This document shows, one piece after another, positions 44,275-53,709 of a stretch of DNA of 64,000 bases. The notes under the pieces are model-generated. The model saw only the letters and a list, made by a program, of their open reading frames with translations, was not told the DNA's origin and did no database searches. Source of the DNA: Sphingomonas sp. PP-CE-3G-477. Lineage in GTDB: Bacteria > Pseudomonadota > Alphaproteobacteria > Sphingomonadales > Sphingomonadaceae. The first letter of the stretch is position 1; every line of letters starts with the position of its first letter. A program made the translations under genes and the position numbers. The stretch is from positions 868,001-932,000 of the forward strand of contig NZ_QAOF01000001.1 of NCBI RefSeq assembly GCF_003050745.1, in the 5' to 3' direction.

Positions 44275-45054
44275 TTACTTGCCCCGGTTCTTGCGATGCT
44301 TTTCGAGGTCGAGGACGGCGTTGTCCGCACCCTCGGGCAGCAGGCCGAGCCGGCGTGCAACCTCTTGATACGCCTCGACTTCACCACCGAGATCGCGACG
44401 GAAGCGATCCTTGTCCATCTTCTCGTTGGTTTCCATGTCCCACAGACGGCAGCCATCGGGGCTAATCTCGTCGGCGAGGATGATGCGACCGAAGTCGTTG
44501 TCGAAGATGCGACCGAATTCGAGCTTGAAGTCGACCAGGCGGATGCCGACGCCGGCGAACAGCCCACACAGGAAATCGTTCACGCGGATCGCGAGGTCGG
44601 CGATGTCGTGCATCTCCTCCTGGCTCGCCCAGCCGAACGCGGCGATGTGTTCGTCGGAGATCATCGGATCGCCGAGCGCATCGTCCTTGTAGTAATATTC
44701 GATGATCGTGCGGGGCAGTTTGGTGCCCTCCTCGATCCCGAGGCGCGTCGAGATCGAGCCCGCGGCGACGTTGCGAACGACGACTTCGATCGGGACGATC
44801 TCGACCTGGCGGATCAGCTGCTCGCGCATGTTGAGGCGGCGGATGAAGTGCGTCGGCACGCCGATATGATCGAGCAGCGTGAAGATGTGCTCGGAAATCC
44901 GGTTGTTGAGCACGCCCTTGCCGTTGATCGTGCCCTTTTTCTGGGCATTGAACGCGGTCGCGTCGTCCTTGAAATACTGGATCAGCGTGCCCGGCTCGGG
45001 ACCCTCGTAGAGGATCTTGGCCTTGCCTTCGTAGATCTGGCGGCGGCGAGCCAT
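44275..45054 (-). CDS. purC: Phosphoribosylaminoimidazole-succinocarboxamide synthase
   Basis: The 259-residue product has SAICAR synthetase features: [19 protein letters not shown] near the N-terminus (ATP site), [40 protein letters not shown] and [15 protein letters not shown] (metal and substrate site). It converts CAIR and aspartate to SAICAR with ATP. It is the first gene of the purC-purS-purQ operon. Its promoter must lie in the 289-nt gap up to the divergent gene at 45344, for which no clear -35/-10 pair is visible. Confidence 0.97.
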   Translation of the reverse strand: MARRRQIYEGKAKILYEGPEPGTLIQYFKDDATAFNAQKKGTINGKGVLNNRISEHIFTLLDHIGVPTHFIRRLNMREQLIRQVEIVPIEVVVRNVAAGSISTRLGIEEGTKLPRTIIEYYYKDDALGDPMISDEHIAAFGWASQEEMHDIADLAIRVNDFLCGLFAGVGIRLVDFKLEFGRIFDNDFGRIILADEISPDGCRLWDMETNEKMDKDRFRRDLGGEVEAYQEVARRLGLLPEGADNAVLDLEKHRKNRGK

Positions 45055-45343
45055 GCGCGGTCCCCTGGAAATCGAGCGATGAAAATCGAGCGGCCCCAGC
45101 CTACGCGATATGCACCGCGAAGCCGAGGCCGGAATAGGCCGCGCCTATAGGCGAAGGGTGCGGGGGGTGCAATCGGATCGGTGGGTGTTCGGCGTGTGGC
45201 GGCGATATCGCCGGCATCGAGAAACGGACCGTCGTTTCCGATCGAACGATTTCCGATCAAAAAGCAGCCAATTATCAGTTGGCTCCGCCGTCACCGCCTG
45301 TACGGTCGGACCGTCCAACACGCCCGACACATGGGAGAGCTGC

Positions 45344-46144
45344 ATGCTTCATATCGCATTGGCTGGATTGGCGCTGATATATGCGCCGCAGGACACCGTG
45401 CCTTCCGTGCCGCACCCGCCTGTCGAACCCGCTTCCGACGAGATCGTCGTCACGGCCCTGCGCGATATCGAAGACAAGAGCTCGGCGGTGACGCTGAAGT
45501 CGTTCGGCACGTCGCGTACGGGAAGTGCGGTTCGCAGCCGGCAGGTCTTCGACCTTTCGCAACGATGGGCTGCATGTCCCGCACGAGCAGCGCCGGACCG
45601 TCGCACCTGGCTGCAGACGGCAATCGATTCACGGACGAACAGCACGCGACAGGAGTTCGCGATGCTGCGGCTCGCGAAGGTGTACGCGGCGTGCGCGCCC
45701 GATACCGAAGACGCGCATCTGGGAATCATCCAGAATGTCTATTATGATCGGGGTGCGCTGATGGTCGAAGCGCTCAAGGCCTTCGTCCCGGACCTGGTGC
45801 TCACGAAAGAGCAAACTGCCGATCCCGAGGTGCAGGCACGGTTCAACGCGCGGGAGATCTCGCTCGCCAAATTCCGGCTGCCCGTCGATCGCCGGTACTT
45901 CGAGGCCGCGGTGTGCTTCGTTCGCATTGAACCGGAACTGGCCGTGAAACTTGCGATGACCGACAAGCCCCTAAGCGCGGTTCGTCGGATAGAAGCGGCC
46001 ATCGTCAACAGGGGTAGGATATGCGTCGGCAACGCACGTAACGTGTATTTCGACGGCACCCAGTTCAGGTTCTATATTGCCGACGCGGTCTATCGCTGGG
46101 CGGTCGCTGCGAAGGGCGTGGATACGCTGATCCCGACCCGATAG
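45344..46144 (+). CDS. Exported protein of unknown function with a TonB-box-like motif
   Basis: The product has 266 residues from ATG 45344, with GGGAGAG upstream. An N-terminal signal (MLHIALAGLALIYAPQ) is short, and cleavage is uncertain. Soon after it comes PASDEIVVTALRDIED, which looks like the TonB box of sphingomonad receptors, although the rest is not a receptor. The body is mixed alpha/beta with five Cys that could form disulfides (RWAACPARA, YAACAPDTE, EAAVCFVR, GRICVGNAR). I do not recognise a family. It stands alone between divergent purC and convergent kynU. Confidence 0.65.
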   Translation: MLHIALAGLALIYAPQDTVPSVPHPPVEPASDEIVVTALRDIEDKSSAVTLKSFGTSRTGSAVRSRQVFDLSQRWAACPARAAPDRRTWLQTAIDSRTNSTRQEFAMLRLAKVYAACAPDTEDAHLGIIQNVYYDRGALMVEALKAFVPDLVLTKEQTADPEVQARFNAREISLAKFRLPVDRRYFEAAVCFVRIEPELAVKLAMTDKPLSAVRRIEAAIVNRGRICVGNARNVYFDGTQFRFYIADAVYRWAVAAKGVDTLIPTR

Positions 46145-46181
46145 CCCCGATCTGCTCGACCGCACTCCCCGCGCAATTGGC

Positions 46182-47396
46182 TTACGTTACGGCGAGCCGT
46201 TGCCCGAGAGCCGGGTCACGCCAAGCTTCGGTTTCGAGCGCTTCTCGGAGAATTTCGCCCGCGTGCCAGACGTCTTCATGGCTGAGGTATAGCGGCGTGA
46301 GGCCGAGGCGAAGGATGTCGGGGTCGCGGAAGTCGCCGATTACGCCGCGCGCCATAAGTGCTTGGGTCAGTTCGTAGGCATGCGGGTGGCGGAAGCTGAT
46401 GTGACTGCCGCGTTTGGCGGGGTCTCGGGGGCTAACGCAGTCGAGGCCTAGCGCGTCGACTGCGGCGGCGAGAATGCCGAACAGTTGCGCGCTCTTGGTG
46501 GCGACGGCGTGTTGGTCGATGTCGGCCCAGAGGTCGAGCGCGGTTTCTAGGGCAGCGGTCGAGAGCATCGCGGGGGTGCCGGCAAGCCAGCGCTTCATGC
46601 CGGGGGCGGGGCGGTAGGCGTCCTCGAACGCGAACGGCGCGGCGTGGCCCATCCAGCCGGACAGCGGGCTGGCGAGTGCATCCTGCCAGCGCTTGGCGAC
46701 GTAGAGGAACGCGGGCGCGCCGGGGCCGCCGTTGAGGTATTTGTACGTGCAGCCGACCGCGAGATCGGCGTTCGCGCCGTTGAGGTCGATCGGGACCGCG
46801 CCGACGCTGTGGCTCAGGTCCCAGAGCATGAGCGCGCCTGCGTCGTGTGCGCGGGCAGTCCAGGCGGTCATGTCGAAGCGGTCGCTGGTCTTGTAGTGGA
46901 CGTGGGTGAGCAGCAGCACTGCGGTGTCGTCGTCGAGCGCCACGGCGAGGTCTTCGCGGGCCACCACTTTGAGCCGTGCGCCGGGGACGCAGGCGACAGC
47001 GCCCTCGGCGATGTGCAGGTCGGTGGGGAAGTTACCGGCCTCGCTCAAGACCGTGTGACGCTCCGGATTGCTGCGCAGCCCGGCAACCAACGCCTTAAAA
47101 AGGTGCGTCGAGGTCGTGTCGCTGATAATGACCTCGTCCTCGCCCGCGCCGATCAGGGGCGCGATCTTAGCGCCGATCCGCTGGGGTGCGTCGATCCAGC
47201 CTTCGTTCCAGCTGCGGATGAGGCGGTCGCCCCATTGGCGGGTTGCGACCTCGGCGAGCGCGGCGGGCATGGCCCTAGGCAGCGCGCCGAGCGAGTTGCC
47301 GTCGAGGTAGATCACGCCCTCGGGGAGCGCGAACTTGTCGCGGTAGGCGGCGAGCGGATCGGTCGCGTCGAGCGCGCGGGCGTCTTCGAGAGTCAC
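46182..47396 (-). CDS. kynU: Kynureninase
   Basis: The product has 404 residues. GTG 47396 overlaps the hydrolase stop codon (GTGA). It is a fold-type I PLP enzyme with YLDGNSLGALPRAM, DTTSTHLFKALVAGL, NFPTDLHIAEG, LLLTHVHYKTSDRFDM, WDLSHSVGAVPIDL (cofactor Asp) and Schiff-base Lys219 in CTYKYLNGGPGAPAF. It cleaves kynurenine to anthranilate and alanine, or 3-hydroxykynurenine to 3-hydroxyanthranilate. No tryptophan dioxygenase is in the window. The upstream coupled hydrolase may be the formamidase partner. Confidence 0.96.
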   Translation of the reverse strand: MTLEDARALDATDPLAAYRDKFALPEGVIYLDGNSLGALPRAMPAALAEVATRQWGDRLIRSWNEGWIDAPQRIGAKIAPLIGAGEDEVIISDTTSTHLFKALVAGLRSNPERHTVLSEAGNFPTDLHIAEGAVACVPGARLKVVAREDLAVALDDDTAVLLLTHVHYKTSDRFDMTAWTARAHDAGALMLWDLSHSVGAVPIDLNGANADLAVGCTYKYLNGGPGAPAFLYVAKRWQDALASPLSGWMGHAAPFAFEDAYRPAPGMKRWLAGTPAMLSTAALETALDLWADIDQHAVATKSAQLFGILAAAVDALGLDCVSPRDPAKRGSHISFRHPHAYELTQALMARGVIGDFRDPDILRLGLTPLYLSHEDVWHAGEILREALETEAWRDPALGQRLAVT

Positions 47397-48313
47397 TGGC
47401 TCTTTCCGAAATAGGTCAGGATCAGGCGTCTGGCTTCGACCCAGGCGGGCGTTTCCGGCGCGATCAGTTCGACATGGCCGGTCGCTGGAATGGTGTGGAG
47501 CGTGGCGGTGTCGCCGGCCGCCGTGGCCTTTGCAACGTAATCGGTGGCCATGACGAAGGGGATGATCCGGTCCTCGCGGCCGTTGACCAGGTCCTGCTTC
47601 ACGCCGAGCGGGAGGAGGCGCGGGACCGATGTGTCGGCGTAGACGTCCGGATGCTGAGGCGTGGGTGCACCGACCAGTTTCGCGACGACTTCGGTACCGC
47701 AGCCATTGTCGGCGTTGGTCGCGGTGGCTTCGAGATCGGGCAGGCCGCCGAGGCTGATGACGTGGCGGATGCGGAGCGGGTTCGCGGCGTGGAGCACGCT
47801 CGTTGTCGGAAGCTTCGCGCGGGCGGCGAGCCAGAGCGCGAGGTGACCACCGGCGGAGTGGCCGATCGCTAGCACGCGGCGCGTATCCAGGTTGAACGTC
47901 TTGGCGCTGACCTTGAGTTGGTTCGCAGCCTTCGCAGCATCCGCGAACGTACCGGGATAGCCGCCACCGCTCCGGTCGACACCGCGATAGTCTATGTTCC
48001 AGACCGCGACGCCGGCGTTGCGGAGGTCGTCGGCGATCCAGTTCATCAGGCTGCGATCGGCGATGCTCGTCGTCCAGCAGCCGCCATGAACCATCACGAC
48101 CACCGGGGAGGCGCGTTTTGTCTTGCCCTTGGGGAGCCAGACGTCGACCTTCTGCATCTGGTCGGTGCCGTAAGCGATGGTCGCGTCGGGCATCGGCTTG
48201 GGCCGCTCGGTCAGGTCGGGCCATGTCAGCAGTTTGGGCGGCGGGGAAGCGGGCGTTTGCGCGATGAGGGGCGTGGACATCGCGGCGAGCGCGAGAAAGG
48301 CGAGGCGGATCAT
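47393..48313 (-). CDS. Alpha/beta-hydrolase with signal peptide, possible kynurenine formamidase
   Basis: The product has 306 residues with an N-terminal signal-like segment (MIRLAFLALAAMSTPLIAQ). It has an alpha/beta-hydrolase fold with oxyanion motif VMVHGGCW, IDYRGV, nucleophile Ser153 in AIGHSAGGHLALW, a C-terminal acid in NGREDRIIPF and His in IPATGHVELI. The HGG(Y/C)W stretch and the GHSAGGH elbow resemble alpha/beta-type kynurenine formamidases. The gene is coupled to kynureninase by a GTGA overlap, supporting hydrolysis of N-formylkynurenine. The signal peptide argues for export, which would be odd for that job, so a general esterase remains possible. Confidence 0.75.
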   Translation of the reverse strand: MIRLAFLALAAMSTPLIAQTPASPPPKLLTWPDLTERPKPMPDATIAYGTDQMQKVDVWLPKGKTKRASPVVVMVHGGCWTTSIADRSLMNWIADDLRNAGVAVWNIDYRGVDRSGGGYPGTFADAAKAANQLKVSAKTFNLDTRRVLAIGHSAGGHLALWLAARAKLPTTSVLHAANPLRIRHVISLGGLPDLEATATNADNGCGTEVVAKLVGAPTPQHPDVYADTSVPRLLPLGVKQDLVNGREDRIIPFVMATDYVAKATAAGDTATLHTIPATGHVELIAPETPAWVEARRLILTYFGKSQ

Positions 48314-48436
48314 AAGGTTGGTGTAGCGGGCTCGATCGACCGCGTCATGCGGGCATATCGTCGTGATCGAACGTGCCGGCCGCTTCGTACGTTCATGCTT
48401 TGATCGTTTCGTTCCCGGCTGCTATCGCTGCGCGCA

Positions 48437-50686
48437 ATGGCCACCGATTTCAAAGATCCGTTCGACTCCATCGTCGACGCCCCCTTCGACAGCGCGCTGT
48501 CCGAGCGGTATCTCGTCTATGCGCTATCGACGATCACCGCGCGGTCGCTACCCGACGTGCGCGACGGGATGAAGCCGGTGCATCGGCGCCTGCTGTGGGC
48601 CATGCGGCTACTCAAGCTCGATCCCGCGCAGGGCTACAAGAAGTGCGCGCGTGTCGTCGGCGACGTGATCGGCAAATATCATCCGCATGGCGACCAGTCC
48701 GTCTACGACGCGATGGTGCGCTTGGCGCAGTCGTTTGCGATGCGCTATCCGCTGGTCGACGGGCAGGGCAATTTTGGCAACATCGACGGCGATAACGCGG
48801 CCGCCTATCGCTACACCGAGGCAAGGCTGACCCAGGTCGCGATCGACCTGATGGACGGGCTCGACGAGGACGCGGTCGCGTATCGCCCGACCTATAATGG
48901 CGAGGATCACGAGCCCGAGCTGTTCCCGGGGCTGTTCCCGAACCTGCTGGCGAACGGCGCGAGCGGGATCGCGGTCGGCATGGCGACGAGCATCCCGCCG
49001 CACAACGCCGCCGAACTGCTCGAGGCGGCGATCGTCCTGATCGATACGCCCGATGCTGACGACGTGGCGATCCTGGAACATGTAAAGGGACCCGATTTCC
49101 CGACCGGCGGCCTCGTCGTCGATCCGCCCGCGGTCATCCGCGAATCCTACGCGACCGGGCGTGGTGGCTTTCGCGTCCGTGCCCGGTGGGAAACCGAGCG
49201 GGAGAAGGGCGGCGGCTGGCAGCTGATCGTCACGGAGATCCCGTACGGCGTCCAGAAGGGCAAGCTGATCGAGCAGATCGCCGATCTGATCAACGCCAAG
49301 CGCCTGCCGATCCTTGCCGACGTGCGCGACGAATCGGATACCGAGATCCGCATCGTGCTCGAACCGCGCAGCCGCACGGTCGACCCGCAGATCCTGATGG
49401 ACGGGTTGTTCCGGCTGACCGACCTCGAGACGCGGATCAGCCTCAACCTCAACGTGCTCGACAAGGATCGCACGCCGCGCGTTATGTCATTGCGTGAGGC
49501 GCTGGCGGCGTGGGTCGATCACCAGTTCGTCGTGTTGCGCCGGCGGACCGAGCATCGGCTGGCGAAGATCGCCGACCGCGTAGAGCTGCTCGACGGCTAT
49601 CTGATCGCGTATCTCAATCTCGACCGCGTGATCGAGATCATCCGCACCGAGGATGAGCCGAAAAAGGTGATGATCGCCGAGTTCGCGCTCACCGATCGCC
49701 AGGCCGAGGCGATCCTCAACATGCGGCTGCGATCTCTGCGGCGGCTCGAAGAGTTCGAGATCAAGACCGAGCGCGACAAACTCGACAAGGAGCAGGCGAC
49801 GCTGGCGGCGTTGCTGGCGGATCCGAAGAAACAGCGCGCGCGGATGAAGCGCGACATGGCGAAGATCCGCGATCGATACGGGCTTGAGACCCCACTCGGC
49901 AAACGGCGGACGACGATAGAGGAGCACGCGCCGACACGCGACATCCCGCTCGAGGCGATGATCGAGCGCGAGCCGATCACCGTGATCCTGTCGCAGCGCG
50001 GCTGGATCCGGGCGATGAAGGGGCACAACGATCTCGCGAGCCCGGAAGCGCTGAAGTTCAAGGAGGGCGACGGCCCGGCCTATGCGTTCCATGCGCAGAC
50101 CACCGACAAGCTGTTGCTCGCGGCGGAGAACGGGCGCTTCTACACGCTGGCGGCGGACAAGCTGCCCGGCGGCCGCGGCTTCGGCGAGCCGGTGCGGGCG
50201 ATGATCGATCTCGACGGCAGCGTCGGGATCGTCGCGCTGCTGCCCGCGAGCAAGCATCCGAAACTACTGGTGGTCGCGACCGACGGGCGTGGCTTCTCGG
50301 TGAGTTCGGCGGAGGTCGTTGCTGAGACCCGCAAGGGCAAGACGGTAATGACACCACGCCCGGGTGCGCAATTGAAGATCGTCCGGCCGATCGGCCCCAA
50401 TGACGATTACGTCGCGGCGATCGGCGACAACCGGAAGATGCTGGTGTTCCCGCTCGCCGAACTGGTCGAGATGACGCGCGGGCAGGGGCTTCAGTTGCAG
50501 CGCTATCGTGACGGCGGGCTCGCGGATGCGATCACGTTCGTCTTTGCCGAGGGTCTGAGCTGGGCGATGGGTGGCGGCACGGGAAGAACCCGGACCGAAT
50601 CGGACCTTGGCCCATGGCGTGCGGCACGCGGCGCAGCAGGAAGAATGCCACCGACCGGTTTCCCGCGCGATAATCGGTTCGGGTAA
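48437..50686 (+). CDS. parC: DNA topoisomerase IV subunit A
   Basis: The product has 749 residues. The N-terminal breakage-rejoining domain has RALPDVRDG-like SLPDVRDGMKPVHRRLLWAM, the GKYHPHGDQSVYDAMVRLAQ helix, and catalytic Tyr126 in AAYRYTEARL. The C-terminal part carries the reduced beta-pinwheel (QRGWIRAMKGHN, LLLAAENGRFYTLAADKL, VVATDGRGF). ParC rather than GyrA is indicated by length and by the weak C-terminal repeats without a clear GyrA box. It decatenates replicated chromosomes together with ParE, which is not in the window. The residues at the quinolone positions are Gln87 (E. coli Ser80) and Asp91 (Glu84). Confidence 0.95.
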   Translation: MATDFKDPFDSIVDAPFDSALSERYLVYALSTITARSLPDVRDGMKPVHRRLLWAMRLLKLDPAQGYKKCARVVGDVIGKYHPHGDQSVYDAMVRLAQSFAMRYPLVDGQGNFGNIDGDNAAAYRYTEARLTQVAIDLMDGLDEDAVAYRPTYNGEDHEPELFPGLFPNLLANGASGIAVGMATSIPPHNAAELLEAAIVLIDTPDADDVAILEHVKGPDFPTGGLVVDPPAVIRESYATGRGGFRVRARWETEREKGGGWQLIVTEIPYGVQKGKLIEQIADLINAKRLPILADVRDESDTEIRIVLEPRSRTVDPQILMDGLFRLTDLETRISLNLNVLDKDRTPRVMSLREALAAWVDHQFVVLRRRTEHRLAKIADRVELLDGYLIAYLNLDRVIEIIRTEDEPKKVMIAEFALTDRQAEAILNMRLRSLRRLEEFEIKTERDKLDKEQATLAALLADPKKQRARMKRDMAKIRDRYGLETPLGKRRTTIEEHAPTRDIPLEAMIEREPITVILSQRGWIRAMKGHNDLASPEALKFKEGDGPAYAFHAQTTDKLLLAAENGRFYTLAADKLPGGRGFGEPVRAMIDLDGSVGIVALLPASKHPKLLVVATDGRGFSVSSAEVVAETRKGKTVMTPRPGAQLKIVRPIGPNDDYVAAIGDNRKMLVFPLAELVEMTRGQGLQLQRYRDGGLADAITFVFAEGLSWAMGGGTGRTRTESDLGPWRAARGAAGRMPPTGFPRDNRFG

Positions 50687-50793
50687 ATCCAGCGGTAGCA
50701 CGCTGTAAAACCGAAAGATTGGCGATAAACGACAGTTAAGAGCCGTTTCGGTTCCTTCAGGACGTTTTAACGAACGTCGGCTAGGCAAGACGC

Positions 50794-52458
50794 ATGGCAT
50801 CGATGGCCCCGGATGCGATGACGCAACCAATCGTCGCGACGGAACTCGTCGCGCGGGCGCTCGAACTCGTTCCCATACCGGCGGCGCACGTGGTGGTGAA
50901 CGCCGGTGTGTTCGATCTGTTCGCGATGAACCGCGCCTATCGGCTGGCTGGCCTGGGCGTCATTGCCGAGCGATCGCCGATGATCGCCGATCTGGGATCG
51001 CGTATCCTTGCCTTCCTCGATTCGGCGAGCTTGCGGTCCGATTTCGAATGGTCGCTGGGGGACGAGATCGACTGCCGTTATTACCGCGTGACGATCGCGC
51101 GGACGTTCGCGTCGTTGCGCGATCGCTGCACGATCAGTTTCATCGACCAGACCTCGCAGATCCAGACCGAACGCAGCCTGCGCCGCGAGATGACGACCGA
51201 CAGCCTGACCGGTTTGCCGAACCGCGAGGGATTCGAGGAACTGATCGAGGATATCGGCGATCGTAGCGCCAGTGCGGTTCTTGCGATCGATCTCGACCGG
51301 TTCGGGCGGCTGAACTCGTGTCTGGGCTCGCTGGCCGGTGACGAATTGCTGATCACCGTCGCCCGGCGGATCAAGGGGGCGTTGCGCGCCCGCGATACGC
51401 TGGCCCGCATCGGTGGCGATCAGTTCGGCATCCTCATGACGGTCGACAATGACCGCGACGAGGCGCACGCCTTGGCCGAGCGGATCCAGCGGACGCTGAC
51501 GACGCCGTTTCGGCTTACCGATTACGAGATCAGCGTCGAATGCTCGGTCGGCATTGCGTACGGCGGCGACGAGGCTGCCGACGTCGCCGAACTGATCCGC
51601 CACGCGCAGTTCGCGGTGAAGCGGGCGAAGGTGAGCGGTCGCGCCGAGAGTTATTTGCCGCAGGACTTCGCGATCGCCCGCGCGCAGTTCAGCATGGAGA
51701 CCGCATTGCGGCGCGCGATCGAGAATCGCGAACTGCGGCTGGCGTATCAGCCGATCTGCGATCTCGCGACCGGCCGGATCGTGTCGTTCGAGGCGCTCGC
51801 CCGCTGGACCGACGAACAGGGGCGCGCGCACAACCCGACCGAATTCATCCCGGTTGCGGAGGAATCCGGGCTGATCGTGCCGCTGGGGCGCTGGGCGATC
51901 GAAGAGGCGGCCCGGACGCTGGCTGGCTGGGACATGCGCCACGGCGGATCGTGCGGGGTGAAGGTCGCGGTCAATCTGTCGGCGATCCAGCTGCAGCGCG
52001 ACGACATCGCGCCGGTGGTCGAGGCGGCGCTGGCGTCGACCGGATTGAGCGGGGATCGCTTCACGCTGGAGCTGACGGAGAGCGCGATCGTCACCGATCC
52101 GGACCGCATCACGGGCACGATGCATGCGCTGAAGGCGCTTGGCACGACGCTCGCGATGGACGATTTCGGGACGGGATATTCGAACCTCGCATACCTCCAG
52201 AAGCTGCCGATCGACGTGCTCAAGATCGATCGCAGTTTCGTCTCGGGGATGCTTGCCGACCGCGACAAGGTGTCGATCGTCCGCGCGATCCTGAGCCTGG
52301 CGCAGGCGCTGGGGATGAAGACCACCGCCGAAGGTATCGAGACGAACGAACTGGCGCAGACGCTGGCCGCGCTGGGGTGCACGTTCGGGCAAGGATATTT
52401 CTATGCCAAGCCACTTGAGGCCGATGCGGCCTATGCGATGATCGGGTCTGTCGCCTAG
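50794..52458 (+). CDS. GGDEF-EAL protein with degenerate cyclase site, probable c-di-GMP phosphodiesterase
   Basis: The product has 554 residues and no membrane helices or signal, so it is cytoplasmic. The N-terminal 125 residues form a PAS-like sensor region (RYYRVTIARTFASLRDRCTISF). The GGDEF domain (about 130-300) contains DSLTGLPNREGF, but its signature is GGDQF at 207-211, lacking the metal-binding Glu. The EAL domain (about 310-550) is intact: EAL at 333-335, NLSAIQLQRDD, ELTESAIV, DDFGTGYSNLAYLQKLPID and AEGIETNEL. It should therefore hydrolyse c-di-GMP, with the GGDQF domain perhaps acting as a GTP-sensing regulator. Given the exopolysaccharide genes in the window, an effect on biofilm is plausible. 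Confidence 0.9.
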   Translation: MASMAPDAMTQPIVATELVARALELVPIPAAHVVVNAGVFDLFAMNRAYRLAGLGVIAERSPMIADLGSRILAFLDSASLRSDFEWSLGDEIDCRYYRVTIARTFASLRDRCTISFIDQTSQIQTERSLRREMTTDSLTGLPNREGFEELIEDIGDRSASAVLAIDLDRFGRLNSCLGSLAGDELLITVARRIKGALRARDTLARIGGDQFGILMTVDNDRDEAHALAERIQRTLTTPFRLTDYEISVECSVGIAYGGDEAADVAELIRHAQFAVKRAKVSGRAESYLPQDFAIARAQFSMETALRRAIENRELRLAYQPICDLATGRIVSFEALARWTDEQGRAHNPTEFIPVAEESGLIVPLGRWAIEEAARTLAGWDMRHGGSCGVKVAVNLSAIQLQRDDIAPVVEAALASTGLSGDRFTLELTESAIVTDPDRITGTMHALKALGTTLAMDDFGTGYSNLAYLQKLPIDVLKIDRSFVSGMLADRDKVSIVRAILSLAQALGMKTTAEGIETNELAQTLAALGCTFGQGYFYAKPLEADAAYAMIGSVA

Positions 52459-52539
52459 CCTCCGCCCTGCTCCGATCGACCGGAACAAGGGAATGACGGA
52501 TGACCTGCGTCCGGCTCCTTCGGACTCAAAAACGCTGCC

Positions 52540-53709
52540 TCAGAGCGCGGTCGTGACCATTTCGTCGGCGATTGCCGCGACCCGTGCGGCATCGGGGAAG
52601 CGTTCTGCGATCCACTGCGTCTCGACCCGGCGCAGCATTGCCGCGACGTCCGGCCCTCTGCGGAGCCCGCGTTCGACCAGTGCGCCGCCCGAGAACGGGA
52701 AGGCGGGCGGCGTCCAGTCCTTGATCGGCGTGACGTCGTCGCCGGCGATCAAAAGGCGGTCGACCGCGACGGTCGTGCCAACGCGGTAGGCAAGTGCCTG
52801 CGGGCCTTCCTCGCCGGGGCCGGCGGTGGCAGCGATCAGGCGCTTGCGGTCGGTGTTCGAGAGCTTCAAACGCGCGCCGACGGCTTCGGCCGCTGCGGGA
52901 GCGATCGTCATGGCGAGGCGGCGGATCGGGTCCGGCGCGATGCCTGCCGTCGTCTCGCGGTCGGCAAGGAGGGCGAGCCGCTCGGCACCGGCCGCGTCGA
53001 TCTCCGGCAACACCGCACGAAAGATGCCGCGCTCGACCATCAGCGCGACCACTGGCACGGCGTTGGCCGCGACCAGCAGTTTCAGCACTTCGCTCGCGAC
53101 GCGTTCGCGCGAAAGCGCCATCAGGTCGTTGGCACGTGCGGTGCAGGCGTCGAGCCCGGCTTCGTCGATCGTGGTGCCGAACCGCGCATGGAAGCGGAAG
53201 AAGCGGAGGATGCGAAGGTGATCTTCGGCGATCCGCTGCAGCGGGTCGCCGATGAAGCGGACGCGCCGTGCCGCGAGATCGTCCAGCCCGCCGAAATAAT
53301 CGAAGATCTCGCCGGTCGCCGGGTCCGCGTAGAGCGCGTTCATCGTGAAGTCGCGGCGCGCCGCATCCTCGCGCCAGTCGTCGGTATAGGCGATGATCGC
53401 ATGGCGACCGTCGGTCGAGACGTCACGGCGCAACGTCGTCACCTCGACCGGGCCGGCTGGCGTGACGGCGGTGATCGTACCGTGCGCGAGCCCGGTTGGG
53501 ACCGCCTTGATCCGCGCATCCTGAAGCCGCTCGATCACCTCCTGCGGGGGCAGGCGGGTGGCGATATCGACATCGGCGACTTCAATCCCGAGCAGCGTAT
53601 CGCGCACCGCGCCACCGACGAAGCGCGACTCGCCGTCCGCCGCGCCGAGAACCTTGGTCAGTGCTTCCAGGCCATCACGGTCGTGCCACGCCGCAGCCGG
53701 GAGTATCAA
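52540..53709 (-). CDS. CCA tRNA nucleotidyltransferase (bacterial poly(A)-polymerase-like type)
   Basis: The product has 389 residues from TTG 53709, which overlaps the Nudix stop (TTGA) and has GAGGTGG upstream. GTG 53715 is the alternative start. Nucleotidyltransferase motifs are FVGGAVRDTLLG, the catalytic Asp pair in ADVDIATRLP, and the later conserved RRDFTMNALY and DPLQRIAEDHLRILRFFRFHARFG. The C-terminal half is helical. It adds or repairs the CCA end of tRNAs. The tRNA-Arg in this window has an encoded CCA, so repair may be the main task. It is last in the DUF1285-Nudix-cca operon, an arrangement common in sphingomonads. Confidence 0.92.
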   Translation of the reverse strand: MILPAAAWHDRDGLEALTKVLGAADGESRFVGGAVRDTLLGIEVADVDIATRLPPQEVIERLQDARIKAVPTGLAHGTITAVTPAGPVEVTTLRRDVSTDGRHAIIAYTDDWREDAARRDFTMNALYADPATGEIFDYFGGLDDLAARRVRFIGDPLQRIAEDHLRILRFFRFHARFGTTIDEAGLDACTARANDLMALSRERVASEVLKLLVAANAVPVVALMVERGIFRAVLPEIDAAGAERLALLADRETTAGIAPDPIRRLAMTIAPAAAEAVGARLKLSNTDRKRLIAATAGPGEEGPQALAYRVGTTVAVDRLLIAGDDVTPIKDWTPPAFPFSGGALVERGLRRGPDVAAMLRRVETQWIAERFPDAARVAAIADEMVTTAL

